A stretch of DNA of 64,000 bases from Heliocidaris tuberculata (GCA_025618425.1 CM046836.1:15278135-15342134), one strand, 5' to 3'; positions 26,201 to 36,060 are shown, counted from the stretch's first letter. Translations and numbers: made by a program. Notes: generated from the letters alone by a model not told the origin.

Positions 26201-28915
26201 GTAACCCAACAACAACAATCAATCAATCAATCAAACAAACAGACACTCACTCACATACCATTCAAAATGCCTATGTAGCAATTCACTCTATTCTCAACTA
26301 CCCAATTGCTTATAAATGGACATTATATTTTACATTGTACAACTGGAAAGGGATTATCATCATATCTACTCTTTACCTTAACCTCTTGACCTTGTTTTTA
26401 ATCAGTCCATGGACACTGAAACTGGTATTCATAACTAGTCCTACAAATAGATACCCTTGATTTAGTGAGATAAAAGGATTTTATAACAATACCAAATTGA
26501 AGTGTTTATCTTCTGGAATAAATTTGACTAACATCTGTCACTGACGACATAATGGTACAATGCATGTCTACACAAAAGAGATTTGTGTCCTGAAGCTCAA
26601 AGTACATTCTCAACAAACATGTACATGTACATGTCCTCAAATATATGCTAGCATTTCTTATATGTAAACTTTCTACAGGTATATTTTGCATCCTTTATCA
26701 AATATTATCAAATTCAAATTATCACTTATACTTGATTTTTTTCTTTCTTTTTGTGTTTTTTTAAATTTTCCATCAACAGTAAATCAGGAGCAGGGGTGGA
26801 TCCAGGATTTTCCAAAGGAGGAGAGGGGGCATGAGTACGAAAAATCTTTCACAAGCACAAAAAGGTTATAAATTTTTTTTCAGGTCCCCTTTGACGAGGG
26901 GGGGGGGGGCAGAGTTCTGTAACTGAGCTATAATTTTGGTGATGTTGACCACAGATATTTCTCCAAATGATCAGGAGGATCAGCAAATGATTTGAAAAAT
27001 CATGCACGATTGCTGAGTAATTAGTGAAATAATCCTCAATTGTTAGAGCTTTTTTGGACTTTAGACTAGGACATTTCAACTCATATATACACAATACTGT
27101 GTCTGTCCAATATGTGCACATTAAGTACTTTCATTGTGTATATATCAGCAGGTACATCTACATTTTGCTCATCCATGCAACTATGTGAGGGCTCTTATTA
27201 ATTTCACATAAATAATTCAGAGTAACAGTTCCTTTCAAAATGCAGCTTAACAGTCTGCACGTCAATCCAAACTTTGTAAATAGTTGAATTGAGTGAAAGC
27301 AGAAGTATCAGAGAAACAGATCTAGGTGAAAAGTTAAACAAAGTGGACAAATAATAATAGAAAGTTGACAGTAACTTGCTATCAAGGTTGGATTTAGATT
27401 TTTAGATTTTTACCTTTTAATTTTAATTTCACATTAAAAAAAAGACAGAAAATATACTATTGCTTACATGTACATATTCCATATAAACTGATATTACAAT
27501 GAAAAGAATCCTGCTTTATTTCTATGTTCATAATTTCAACATTCAAAGAAGAGAACTGAAGAGAACATTCAATCGACCAACATTATACCACCCAATGGCC
27601 TGCAAACATACAGTAAGCCTGACAGAAAGTATACAAGGTAACAAAGAAACAGCAATTTGTTTACATTTGCTTTTCCTTGAATAGGAAGGTCTGCAGGGTG
27701 GGTTAGTATCATAGTCCAATCATGAGATCAACTCAGACTAACTGTTTACAGCATAAAACGGAAGTGCATTTCCTGGAATTCATAGTCGATGATTCACATC
27801 CATATTACCCATTGTGCTTCAACAATTATTGTCAAAATTCTGGGGTTTTTTCTTCGTTATCTATGTTGGCTGTTTAGCTTTGAGTTTACAGGGGATGGAA
27901 AAGCAAATTTAAACAAATATAGAACAATTATTATTTTACTTTACAATAAAAAAAAATGTTATCATACAGACAAAATCTATTCAATGAACAAGCACTTAAG
28001 AATTTTGAACTCACCATTTGCAGGGAGACGAATTTATTGCAAAACAATAGAACACAAAGATCTGTTTTTATACTCGTCTGAACCAACTGTTTATACTCAA
28101 CAACCAACATCCTTCAGAGGTAACATAATAAGTTAGACATCATCAAGGGCTACTCGACATATGTTCAACATGCATTTCCAGCTCATTTTATGTGTTGTTA
28201 AATTTGCAACCCTACAAAAATTTGCAAAACAGGTTGATTTTTAAATCCATGATACTGTCTTCCAGCCTTTCAACAAGGTACCTGAAGTATACATTAATAT
28301 TAAAGACTTCAAAACCTAAAGTTTTTAAGACCAAGAAACAGTCACAATTTGTTGAGGACTGCCTTTCTGTGGCCAGAAACTTTTGCAAGAAACTTTTGCA
28401 TTCTGCACAAATTCAACATTGGTTATGGTGTTAATCAACAATTTCACAGCATGAAACTGTGATGAATCTAACCACTTGTGAAAATGATATGTACAAAAGT
28501 TTCATGCATGGTTGGTAAACTGTCTGGTTACTGTATTTACTGTATTTACTGTTCTGTAGCACTTGTTTCTTCACTACTGTTCTTTCAATCAAGGGAAACT
28601 TACCAACTTAAGGAAACAGGTGGCACGTTTATTCAGGCAGGAGAGATGGAGGTCTCGATGGTGATGGTGTTGGTGGTGGTGGTTGGGAGGGGTGTGGTTG
28701 CTCTGATGGGCGTGGCTATTATTACTGTGTCTGGGGCTACTTGCTGGGGGCTGCTGCGGCGGTTGGGTGCTGCTACCCTCCCCCCATGTTGAGGAAGAAG
28801 TGGAGGTGGTCAGCTGCTGCAGAGCTTGGGTGAAGAGCTCTGCAGCCTGCTGGTATTGCTGCCGCGAAAACAAATCATTGGCCCGGTCATGGAGCTGTTT
28901 GTGCCTAGTGTCCAT
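9246..28915 (-). CDS. HELZ: HELZ orthologue: zinc-finger UPF1-like SF1 RNA helicase (17 coding exons, 1868 aa)
   Basis: The gene runs right to left from ATG 28915-28913 to TGA 9248-9246. All 17 exons have GT-AG introns and matching phases and sum to 1868 codons, close to human HELZ (about 1940). Order: TPR-like repeats (about 1-160); C-x2-C-x12-H-x5-H finger (C252, C255, H268, H274); CCCH finger (C303, C309, C315, H319); conserved middle domain (about 370-750); SF1 core with Walker A GPYGTGKT (791-798), DEAAQ (917-921), NYRSH (988-992) and TAITRAQ (1169-1175); PAM2 motif [10 protein letters not shown] (1233-1242); a long Pro/Ser/Gln-rich tail; and the conserved ends [13 protein letters not shown] and GFYSIF. 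In human, HELZ is a cytoplasmic protein that binds PABPC1 and, through its tail, CCR4-NOT, acting in translation and mRNA decay. The same roles are inferred here. Odd features are the extra C2H2 finger and a His/Pro/Ser insert in the TPR region. The residue 305 region depends on which of two acceptors 3 bp apart is used. Confidence 0.96.
11127..11156 (-). other. HELZ: PAM2 motif of HELZ (poly(A)-binding protein docking site)
   Basis: [10 protein letters not shown] fits the PAM2 consensus L-N-x-x-A-x-E-F-x-P exactly, with the key Leu, Phe and Pro in place. PAM2 peptides bind the MLLE domain of cytoplasmic poly(A)-binding protein. The human counterpart reads LNPLAPEFIP. Confidence 0.93.
11587..11845 (-). 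CDS. HELZ: HELZ coding exon 16 (residues 1108-1194), motifs V-VI
   Basis: 259 nt. It encodes [18 protein letters not shown], a Lys/Ser/Pro-rich loop ([15 protein letters not shown]) in place of a shorter human loop, then [19 protein letters not shown] with the motif VI arginine, and [15 protein letters not shown]. Acceptor CTCCACTAG, donor GTTAGT. Confidence 0.95.
12452..12635 (-). CDS. HELZ: HELZ coding exon 15 (residues 1047-1108)
   Basis: 184 nt encoding [34 protein letters not shown] and VERVMNVQ (lead-in to motif V). Acceptor CCCTACATAG, donor GTATGT. Confidence 0.94.
13597..13890 (-). CDS. HELZ: HELZ coding exon 14 (residues 949-1046)
   Basis: 294 nt, phase 0 on both sides. It contains [26 protein letters not shown] (motif IV), [12 protein letters not shown] and [16 protein letters not shown], forming the start of the second RecA domain. 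Acceptor ATGCCACAG, donor GTTTGT. Confidence 0.96.
14345..14492 (-). CDS. HELZ: HELZ coding exon 13 (residues 899-948), Walker B
   Basis: 148 nt with the [11 protein letters not shown]alker B motif (D917, E918) and LAGDYMQ (motif III). This helicase core is essentially unchanged from human. Acceptor CCACCATTAG, donor GTAAGT. Confidence 0.96.
14860..15084 (-). CDS. HELZ: HELZ coding exon 12 (residues 824-899)
   Basis: 225 nt encoding [31 protein letters not shown] and [12 protein letters not shown], the motif Ib/Ic part of the first RecA domain. Acceptor CTTCACAG, donor GTAAAG. Confidence 0.93.
15778..15984 (-). CDS. HELZ: HELZ coding exon 11 (residues 755-824), Walker A
   Basis: 207 nt. Carries the Q-motif region ([15 protein letters not shown]), the Walker A GPYGTGKT (K797 binds the ATP phosphates) and motif Ia [10 protein letters not shown]. 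Acceptor TTCTTTTGCAG, donor GTAAGG. Confidence 0.97.
16484..16588 (-). CDS. HELZ: HELZ coding exon 10 (residues 720-755)
   Basis: 105 nt encoding [20 protein letters not shown]...WTPN, matching the human [16 protein letters not shown] block. Acceptor TTCCAAACAG, donor GTAAGT. It is too short to stand out by open-frame length. Confidence 0.93.
17015..17359 (-). CDS. HELZ: HELZ coding exon 9 (residues 605-720)
   Basis: 345 nt. It contains [41 protein letters not shown] and [10 protein letters not shown], all conserved in HELZ. It is the domain just upstream of the helicase core. Acceptor CATATATAG, donor GTGAGG. Confidence 0.95.
17823..18424 (-). CDS. HELZ: HELZ coding exon 8 (residues 405-605)
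   Basis: 602 nt encoding the conserved beta-rich region before the helicase, with [44 protein letters not shown] and [17 protein letters not shown] all close to human HELZ. A poly-Asn patch (NNNNIN) forms a small lineage-specific insert. Acceptor AAATAACAG, donor GTAAGT. Confidence 0.95.
19384..19491 (-). CDS. HELZ: HELZ coding exon 7 (residues 369-404)
   Basis: 108 nt, phase 0 on both sides, acceptor after CTCTCTCTC, donor GTCAGT. It encodes [20 protein letters not shown] and [10 protein letters not shown], matching the human VEHNPDLSVTVNTKK..WTFALTCK region. Confidence 0.9.
19910..20099 (-). CDS. HELZ: HELZ coding exon 6 (residues 305-368), CCCH finger
   Basis: 190 nt. It carries the rest of the CCCH finger ([11 protein letters not shown]) and the conserved [12 protein letters not shown] and EKWMNS blocks. 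The spacing from C303 is C-x5-C-x5-C-x3-H. An alternative acceptor 3 bp upstream (exon end 20102) would add one Ser and give C-x6. Human HELZ has C-x8. Donor GTTAGT. Confidence 0.9.
21356..21530 (-). CDS. HELZ: HELZ coding exon 5 (residues 247-304), U1-type C2H2 finger
   Basis: 175 nt, acceptor GTACACAG, donor GTAAGT. It encodes a C-x2-C-x12-H-x5-H finger (FCSFCQVQC...[10 protein letters not shown]), then [15 protein letters not shown], which matches the block just before the CCCH finger of human HELZ. It also supplies the first CCCH cysteine (C303). Confidence 0.92.
22289..22487 (-). CDS. HELZ: HELZ coding exon 4 (residues 181-246), disordered basic linker
   Basis: 199 nt, starting in phase 0 after acceptor ATATTTACAG and ending one base into a codon at donor GTGAGC. 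It encodes a Ser/Gly/Lys-rich linker (for example [20 protein letters not shown]) with no fold. A hAT-like transposon lies only 73 bp upstream of its acceptor. Confidence 0.85.
22561..23864. mobile_element. hAT-like non-autonomous transposon, copy 1 (1304 bp), in HELZ intron 3
   Basis: Ends CAGCGTCGGAAATACACGG (left) and AATTAATTCCTAGGCTG (right) form short inverted termini (CAGC.T.GGAA). The exact 8-bp duplication ATAATTGA flanks both ends (22553-22560 and 23865-23872). No transposase frame is present. Near the right end it repeats the phrase TAGCCCC about 40 bp apart and carries a 14-bp G run. It shares most of its length with the copy at 46065-47200, but has about 150 bp (around 23.07-23.22 kb) absent there. 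Confidence 0.93.
24437..24496 (-). CDS. HELZ: HELZ coding exon 3 (residues 161-180)
   Basis: A 60-nt micro-exon, phase 0 on both sides, encoding [20 protein letters not shown]. It corresponds to the helix after the TPRs in human HELZ (DLTRLKTLLSETE). Acceptor TTTGATACAG, donor GTAAG. Confidence 0.85.
25534..25701 (-). CDS. HELZ: HELZ coding exon 2 (residues 105-160), TPR
   Basis: 168 nt, phase 0 on both sides, with acceptor TTGGCACAG and donor GTTAGA. It continues the TPR helices ([37 protein letters not shown]). Confidence 0.9.
25702..28603 (-). other. HELZ: HELZ intron 1 (2.9 kb)
   Basis: Non-coding. It contains the (CA)n run at 25.8 kb and a repeat fragment near 26.79-26.91 kb starting CAGGGGTGGATCCAGGATTT and ending in a 12-bp G run; the fragment looks like one end of another hAT-like element. 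No exon was seen. Confidence 0.7.
25804..25830. repeat. (CA)n microsatellite in HELZ intron 1
   Basis: An uninterrupted CA run of about 13 units. Confidence 0.95.
28604..28915 (-). CDS. HELZ: HELZ coding exon 1 (residues 1-104), TPR start
   Basis: ATG at 28915-28913; donor GTAAGT just left of 28604; phase 0. It encodes a TPR-like helix pair ([20 protein letters not shown] and [13 protein letters not shown]) split by about 50 residues of Thr/Ser/Pro/His-rich sequence including HHHQHHHH. Human HELZ has an ordinary linker at this place. The first Met is the one used because the exon starts at an acceptor only 15 bp upstream. Confidence 0.9.
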
Positions 28916-28930
28916 GGTATGCCACCGGAC
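28916..28930 (-). other. HELZ: HELZ 5' UTR part of exon with the start codon
   Basis: Acceptor CGTGTAATAG precedes 28930, leaving 15 nt of leader before the ATG. This implies a separate upstream non-coding exon. Confidence 0.6.
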
Positions 28931-29865
28931 CTATTACACGAAGAAAAAAAAATTAATTGGAAATTGCAAATCTTTATGAATGTGTATTATTTTGCCCATT
29001 TCCATAATTTCAATCAAATCTTTACAGTCAAGTAAAATAAATGTTCATGAGATGTATGTTTACAATTGGCAAGCCATTTTTCAATACTGTATCACTGGTA
29101 TTTTGTGTGACATCAGAGTCTGGAATAGGCTACTAGCCATCAAACTAGCTTACAGAGGATAAACAATTGTGCTGAAAATGTTAATTTTGCTCATACATTG
29201 GAATTACTGAGTCAGGATACAATCACATAGATTTGTGAATTGCCTGATAAGGCTGAAATTTTGATGTAGAATGATGTTTTTTACACCCAGTACTGATTTG
29301 AGCTCATTTTTGTTCCGTAACTGAATGTGTTTTGAGTTTGGCAATGCCCCTGCGCTAACAATTTTTCCATCACTCATCATACATATGTATGGGAAAGCTT
29401 CAGATGTTGAAAAAGCATAATTTCATCGTAAAAGATAAGCATGGTAAATATAACATCAGTTTTTTTGACAAAGTCTAGCCATACCCACTCACGGAGCCAT
29501 TGCTGAGTTATCGTGTATGGTTTTTCATAGACAGATATCAGGCCTGGGAATAATATTCGCACATATTAAAATTATTTGAATAATTTATCACAGATTGGTA
29601 ATCGAATACCCCCTTTCCCACTATTCGAATATTCACCCAATAATGATAGTAATTTGGACATTTGATTTTTTAAAATACAATGACAAAAATCATCTTTATA
29701 ACATTAGGAAATACTGTATAACAGACGATAAGCAGAGAAGCGTACAGAGATATTTTACTTGCTAAAAGTTAATAATACATGTATAGAGGTCCAAAACGTG
29801 CCATGAAGAATTTAGCATTAAATCAGCTTTTCTATCATCTTCAAATGTAGAAGGAAGTATCTTCT

Positions 29866-30066
29866 CAAAATTTTGCCTATTAATATTACATGTATATTGG
29901 TTTTTTTCCACCTCTTTAAGTGAACGTAAGACTTCAGGTCACGACTGGCACCAAAAGTGACACAGCACCAAATTTTGCCTATTCATATTATATTGGGTTT
30001 TTTTCACCTCTTCAAGTGAATGCAAGACTAGAGGTCACGAATGCCGCCAAAATTGACACAGCCCCA
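29866..30066. repeat. Tandem duplication, two units of about 100 bp
   Basis: Unit 1 (29866-29968) and unit 2 (29969-30066) share CAAATTTTGCCTATT.ATATT, TTTTTTCACCTCTT.AAGTGAA and GGTCACGA...ACACAGC. Divergence is modest. They lie in the presumed HELZ leader intron. Confidence 0.75.
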
Positions 30067-30114
30067 CATGGACTTAGTGATGGCTGATGGTTCCATGACT
30101 GAGACATGAGTGCC

Positions 30115-30602
30115 CCTACACATCACTCACGCAATTTTCAGACCCACCATACGTTCTTAAGACAAAACCACTACAAGCATGCGGGCCTCGCACACATTTT
30201 GACCTTAGCGGTCTTATCTAACGTATGGTGGATCTGAAAATTGCGTGACTGTAGGTCGATGACATTACGGGACACTTCCAGGTCTAAGAGCGTAGTGAAG
30301 GCTTCTTTCGGGGCATCATTCGGACAACACTGAACCTACTGGTAACCATTAGAATTAATATTTCACATTTTTTCCCTGATATTTTTTAATTCTAGGGTAA
30401 AAAATGGAGTTTTAATATTCTAAAGATATGGTGAAGAGGAGATGAGAGAAGCTGGCTCACAGTAAAGGTGATTTTCAGGAGGTTCTTTAGTTTAGACTCT
30501 AAAATGGCTGCTATATTGCGGAGCGAGATTAAAAACCAGGCTCTGTGCAGAGTAGCGTCAGCTTTTTTTTTTTTTTTACTCTTCAAAGAGCCTTCCAGGC
30601 TA
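30115..30602. mobile_element. Truncated copy of the foldback element at 41138-41976
   Basis: It matches the right arm and part of the left arm of the complete copy (for example CACGCAATTTTCAGA, GGTGAAGAGGAGATGAGAGA, GAGCCTTCCAGGCTA at the right end). The outer left arm is missing. Confidence 0.8.
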
Positions 30603-30612
30603 CCTATCCTAC

Positions 30613-30961
30613 GCCATGGCGGGGTCGGGCTAACTCGGCACTAGGGCGAACTCGGCACAGTGCGGCGACTATGTTTCGAGAGTTGAAGTCCACGCTATGC
30701 ACCGTACCCTTTTTTAGCCTTAAATTTCATGTTCTGCATAATTTTACTCCTTGAAATTGTCAACATTACTTCTTTGCTAATCATTTTACACATTATTATC
30801 AAATAATTTGAATTTAAGTGTTTTGAAATGTGTAATTAAATGCGAAATTCAACAGAAGTGTTTGCGATCAATTTAACTCTTGACTTTGGGCTCACTCAGC
30901 CGCGATTTTCCGCCAAGGCCGAGTTCGCCCTAGTGCCGAGTTAGCCCGCATCCGCCATGGC
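30613..30961. mobile_element. Small DNA transposon with about 45-bp inverted ends (349 bp)
   Basis: The left end GCCATGGCGGGGTCGGGCTA...ACTCGGC is repeated in reverse at the right end (GCCGAGTT...CCGCCATGGC). The interior is AT-rich without coding. Target duplication is not clear, possibly TA. A related shorter piece lies at 42693-42762. Confidence 0.75.
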
Positions 30962-31554
30962 TATGAAATAAGACTAGAATGGGGTTTACACTTTCATCAA
31001 TTTCATCTCTCGCACATAATGGTCAATAACATTATGTGCAAATTCCGGCATTATCGTGGTTGAGGAAACCACCATTCACTCAGTAAAGAAGCGTTTCATT
31101 GCATTACACGCATTGGTTTCCTCTTTCCCCCATCCAGGCTCCAGGACCACAGACTCTGCACTTATTTTTGCGTGCTCAACCACGATATAGCCCAATTCCA
31201 TATTAATATCATACTTGCACAGTTGCAATATAGAATAGAATTCTGCAGACTACAGAGCCATTGCATTATTTGTATACTATTGGCATTGCCATTGCACTGC
31301 ACAGCTGATATAACATGAACACACACACTGACGCAATCCAACACTGTTTAGTTTTGTAGCAGAAATGATTCCTTGCATGCCATTGTGGCATTGCATTGCC
31401 ATTCATTGAATGGACGAGCGAGACCTCGACAATAAACATTTTTCAACACTGGAGAAAAACGATCCTAACATCTCATGAGCGCAATTACTGGATATCTGTA
31501 TTTATGCTAAGCTTACAAAATAAATGTCAATAAAATAAAGTGGTTTGAACTTAC

Positions 31555-31610
31555 CTAAAATTGCACAAACCTTGTCAAGTATCTCCTTCATCCTCCGCCA
31601 TTATGCCAAC
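31555..31610 (-). other. HELZ: Candidate non-coding first exon of HELZ
   Basis: On the minus strand a strong donor (GTAAGT) sits just left of 31555, and the CpG-rich promoter-like block lies immediately upstream (31.62-31.70 kb). The exon contains an upstream ATG followed after 8 codons by TGA. The exact transcription start is not determined. Confidence 0.5.
31575..31601 (-). promoter_or_regulatory. Short upstream ORF (8 codons) in the HELZ leader
   Basis: ATGGCGGAGGATGAAGGAG... runs 8 codons to a TGA, entirely inside the presumed first exon. If the leader is as modelled it could damp HELZ translation. Alternatively the ATGGCGG is mainly a YY1-type promoter element. Confidence 0.4.
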
Positions 31611-31700
31611 AATACGATTGCGAATAAACAGCAAAGTTTAGCGCGCGATATCGATATCGCGACGTACGGGCGCGCGCGCGCCACATGCACGGCACGTATC
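31595..31700 (-). promoter_or_regulatory. CpG-rich promoter candidate for HELZ with YY1-like and DRE-like words
   Basis: A local CpG island in AT-rich DNA. It contains the palindrome CGCGATATCGATATCGCG around 31.64-31.66 kb, which includes TATCGATA (the DRE word of insect promoters), a (GC)n tract, and CATAATGGCGG on the minus strand (31595-31605), which matches the YY1 initiator-type motif. Position and strand fit HELZ. Function is inferred. Confidence 0.45.
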
Positions 31701-31848
31701 GATCCAGGCAAGATGAGGCAAGTACTAGTATTTCGACACACGCGAAGAGTGGTAGACCTATTTTGTTTTGTTGTGATTTATTCTTTGGAACATATAAATT
31801 CTGTCGACCCCCACTCAATGTGCATTCGTATCTGGACAAAAATACCCC

Positions 31849-32330
31849 TGGCCAACTACCCCCGGACAACTACCTCCTGACAATTACACCCAAAGGGACA
31901 ATTACCCGCCCTGGAAGTGCAATAAGCCCCGCGGTGTAACTTTAGTGACCCCCTGGACCCCCCTGGACAGCCCCCCTCCATTTTAAGCAGTGCAAAGGTG
32001 CCCCCCTCATTTTCAAGTATCCCAGCCTTTTTTCTTCTGATAAGTGTCCATTTTTTGTTAGAAACGAAAAGGGGCACTTATCATAAGAAATAGAACACAA
32101 ATTTCAAATGGTATACGCCTCCTCCGCCCTTCATAAGATGTTGTGGGGGCTTGCATGCTATTATGCTGGGGGATAATCATCCTGGGTTAATGGTAATTGT
32201 CCTGGGGTGGGTAATTCTCCTGCATGGGGTAATTGTCCAGGGGTAATCGTCCTATAGGTAGGGGTATTGTCCCGGGGGTAATTGTCCTGGAGGTAACGGT
32301 CCTATATTGGGGGGGGGGGGGGGGTAATTG
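31849..32330. repeat. Degenerate array of GGACAATTACC words in inverted arrangement
   Basis: Left part (31849-31914) has GGACAACTACC, GACAATTAC and GGACAATTACCC. After a 250-bp spacer the right part (32165-32310) has the reverse complement many times (GGTAATTGTCC, GGGTAATTCTCC, GGTAATCGTCC). One more piece lies at 32679-32708, with non-repetitive DNA between. The same word is arrayed at 61.79-62.17 kb. Confidence 0.65.
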
Positions 32331-34269
32331 AATGAATTGAATTTACTTTATGACATGGTACATCAATATTTTGTTTCAACAAGAAAACGAGAGAGAAAAG
32401 ATAATAACAACTTATATACATTTCAAATAACAAAATATGTAAACATATATATCAGAGTAGGTTAATAATATTTGATTCGTATATACATGTACACAGATTG
32501 ATATAATATAACTCGTTTTAGAATTCATATCCTTAGATATCCTTTATGTAATTTGCTAGATTGAGTATGACATATTCGTTATCTAATTTCATTAAGAATA
32601 TGAACTTTTCTTCTGTTCTAAGAAAAGCGAAATTGGGGTAATTTAATGATAAAGCATCTAAGAGTTTTTTTGTCCGGGGTTAATTGACAGGGGGTAGCTG
32701 TCCGAGAATCATGCGCATTATCGCCAGGGGCGGACTGGGACTAAAATTTGGTAGGTATATAGGATCACAAATCGACCGGCCCTCAACCCCAAATATCGAG
32801 CGGCCCGTGGGGAAAACTCTCGAAACTCACCAAGGCCAGCCCGTCCCTATTGTTTGGTGAAAGTTTAGGCAGGTGAATCTTTTGTTCTGTGAAATATTTT
32901 ATTCCAAACATCGCGTCGGTAGTAAGGGCTTCTGGGTCAATATCATCCTTTTTTTTAAAGGGGGGGGGGGGGGGGTCATTCAGCTCAACCCCGGCAACCA
33001 TTTTTGTTTTTCCAGGTCAAAAAAATTCTGGCTGCAAATGCACAAACTTTGAAAGGACTTTGATTATTTTGCATTTATCTGCCAAACCATTTTTTAAATC
33101 ATGAAATTGCTCATTATTTTGAGCGATTATATACAACTAAAAGATGCAACTCAAGACCATGGTGGAGCACGGCGGAGTACACCTCAGCATGCCCCCAGTA
33201 TACAGTAATGGGAAAAGGAGAAGACAAACGAAATTGGAAAAGGATGATCACATCCACTGGCGTACTGGTGGGGGGGGGGGGGGGGGGAAAGAAAGGAGAA
33301 GGCAAGAAAGAAAATGAAGGAGGAAAAGAAAAAAAGAAAGGATAGTAAAAAGAAAGATGTCCACTTTATATACCTGGCTAGAAAAAAATGTATATTTTTC
33401 TGATTACAGTAAACCTAGTATCTCTACGTCTTTTATAACGTATACAAATGGCTGAATTTTCTTATTATCTCCCCTTCCATATGCACCTTTTTCCGCATGC
33501 AAGATATATTTATTTATCCAAATTTTCTCATTATAGGAGGGGAACTTTCCTCTCACCCAAACTAGCCCCTTTATAATATTCACGATTTCTTTCGAAAGTG
33601 ATGGAAGTAAATAATGATTTAATGGCACAGCAGTACATCACACTACTCAGGCTCCGAAGTGCTTAGAATGCAAATTTTCACTATATTCAAAACAGAAAAT
33701 CCTCTTACTTTGTCTCTCCGCTCCCTGGTTTAAAGCTTAGAATAATAAAAAAAATACATAAACAGTATTACATAGGCACAGAGGAATCGTCCCCCGAAAT
33801 TGAAAGTCGCAAAAATATGAATGACGATATAAGCTGCCTATCCCGTAAGAGAAAAAGAGAAAAGGGAGAATATTATAAGCTCCTCACGGTACTTGTGTGC
33901 ATGAAAGTGGTCTAAAGTGCAATGTTTCAAACTACAAAACTTAAAATTTTCTGGCTCGGTCGCTATGCGACCTCGCAAAATAGAACATTTAATTTAACAA
34001 GAGCGTTGGACTCTAGAAGTGCAACATTTTAATGATATACAGCGAAATGCAAAGTCTTCTTATTTGTGGGAGGGGCGGGGATGTATACCCTCCCCCCCCC
34101 CCCCATTCAAGGAGTTCATATACGAGTATAATGATTATGTGCTTTAGAAAATATTGCAATTCTTACTGCAGGCTCAGCCCCCTCATTTTTTAAACTCATT
34201 ACGCCACTGATCACACCAAATCAAAACGAGATGACGATCAGGAGGAAGGAGTGTTTACCACCCACTTGC

Positions 34270-34835
34270 AATCCAACCTTAGATTTAATATGTGAAAGCA
34301 GAAAAATAAGAAAAATAGAATGGTGAAAGTTTGAAAGAAATCGGACAAGGAATAGAAAAAGTTATGTTTTTTGAAAAATGGGGTCATTGAAATAATCTAT
34401 GCAAATCTCAAATTGGCAATTTGGTGAGTCGATTGTGACATAATTGGCGGTCAACTCTCCCGTTTTTCGTACACTAAAATATAATCATTAATTTGCAGTT
34501 AACTCCTAAGCGCCCTTTCCCTCGGGACAGTACTCAAAATATATTGTAGAAGCACATCGTTATAGGTTCTCATAAAAGAAAAAGATCCTACTGAGTAATA
34601 CATTTTGAAAAAAATGACTAAATTTGTTTTTGTGTTGGAGCAAATGGACAGTTGTCCACCACCACATCACAGTGACATTAGCGATTCGGCCAATTTGAAA
34701 TTTCCATGTATGTATAGTGATTACACCTTTCCAAATTTCATAACTTTTTTATTGCTTGTCTGATTTCGTTCAAACTTTCACCAGTCTGCTTTTCCTCTTT
34801 CTCTCAGAACAACTTGCCATTAAGGTTGGATTTCC
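34270..34835. mobile_element. Diverged foldback MITE (about 565 bp)
   Basis: The left arm (AATCCAACCTTA...GGTGAAAGTTTGA.AGAAATC) pairs with the right arm (...GATTTCGTTCAAACTTTCACC...TAAGGTTGGATT). The arms are about 170 bp with many differences, so this is an old copy. No target duplication could be fixed. Confidence 0.65.
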
Positions 34836-35990
34836 CTTCATTCATTTGTTTTCTTTGTAACAAAAGAAAATATTATATTGCAAATTGTTTATAATAATAT
34901 TTATCAATAGCCGGGGACCAAGAGCAAGACTAGTTTGCCATTGAAGTACTGTTCGTCCCTAAAATATGCCCCCCCCCCAAAAAAAAAACCAAACACACAC
35001 ACACACAGAAAGAAGAAGAAGAAGAAGAGAAATATGGAGATGAAAACAGTAAAAGAAAGATCAGACCAACATGACCAAAGTTACACGAAATGAGAAGGGG
35101 GTGTTCACCATGTAGATCCGCCTGGATTTCCCATGGTAAATTTAAAAAAAAACAACAAACAAACATTAATTCGTATTTGAATTGATTAAATTGATGGCAT
35201 GCAAATAAAGCATAAACATACCATTGTGTCATTATATACTTACTCGTATTATACGAAGGTGCAAGGATTCATTTGCTTTGCAAATGTTATCATTTCGCAT
35301 GACTTTCCGTCACAATTATAAAAACACGGTGGGGGGGGGGGGGGGACTGGGAGTTAACCCTCCACCCATGCACTGGTACACAGAAGTATATGTGCCGACG
35401 GCTCCCGTTCCTAGACAAAAAAAATCAAAACTCAAAGTGAATAACTTTTACGGATGCTACTATTTAAAACATTTGAAAAAAAAAAAAAAACCGCCTTACA
35501 AATTTTCTTCTGAGGGAATTTTGTTTTTGTATACATACGGAATCTACGTGAAGCACCTGGTTTAGAGAACACGATTATATATTTTTTCACCCCGTCTGGA
35601 GACAAATTTTGAATAGTGAAAGTTGCATTTTAGAGCACTTAAGAGCCTATTCACTGTATATATTGCAGCCTATGCTCATTATTTAAACATCATTCTTCAA
35701 AATATCCGGGGGGGGGGGGGAATGATCACCCAGACACTTTCCGGGGGACCGTGGACGTGTACCCTCCGTCCTCACCACGGGATCGCCGCCCCTGGATATA
35801 CCATTGCGAATTTTTTCGTTTGTAAACCCCCTCTTAAACTAATGCGTTATAGACTTTTTTCTAAGTAAACACCATTGTATTATTATCTTTCTGGACTCGA
35901 CTGCCAGGCCTATATATAATGATTAGCTATTTGAGCGCGAGCTATATGAGAGAGAGACAGACAGACAGACAAACAGACAGAGACAGAGAA

Positions 35991-35997
<7 letters not shown>

Positions 35998-36060
<63 letters not shown>
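35998..36060. repeat. (GA)n microsatellite
   Basis: About 60 bp of uninterrupted AG, preceded by a less regular GACA/CAGA zone from 35.95 kb. Confidence 0.95.
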
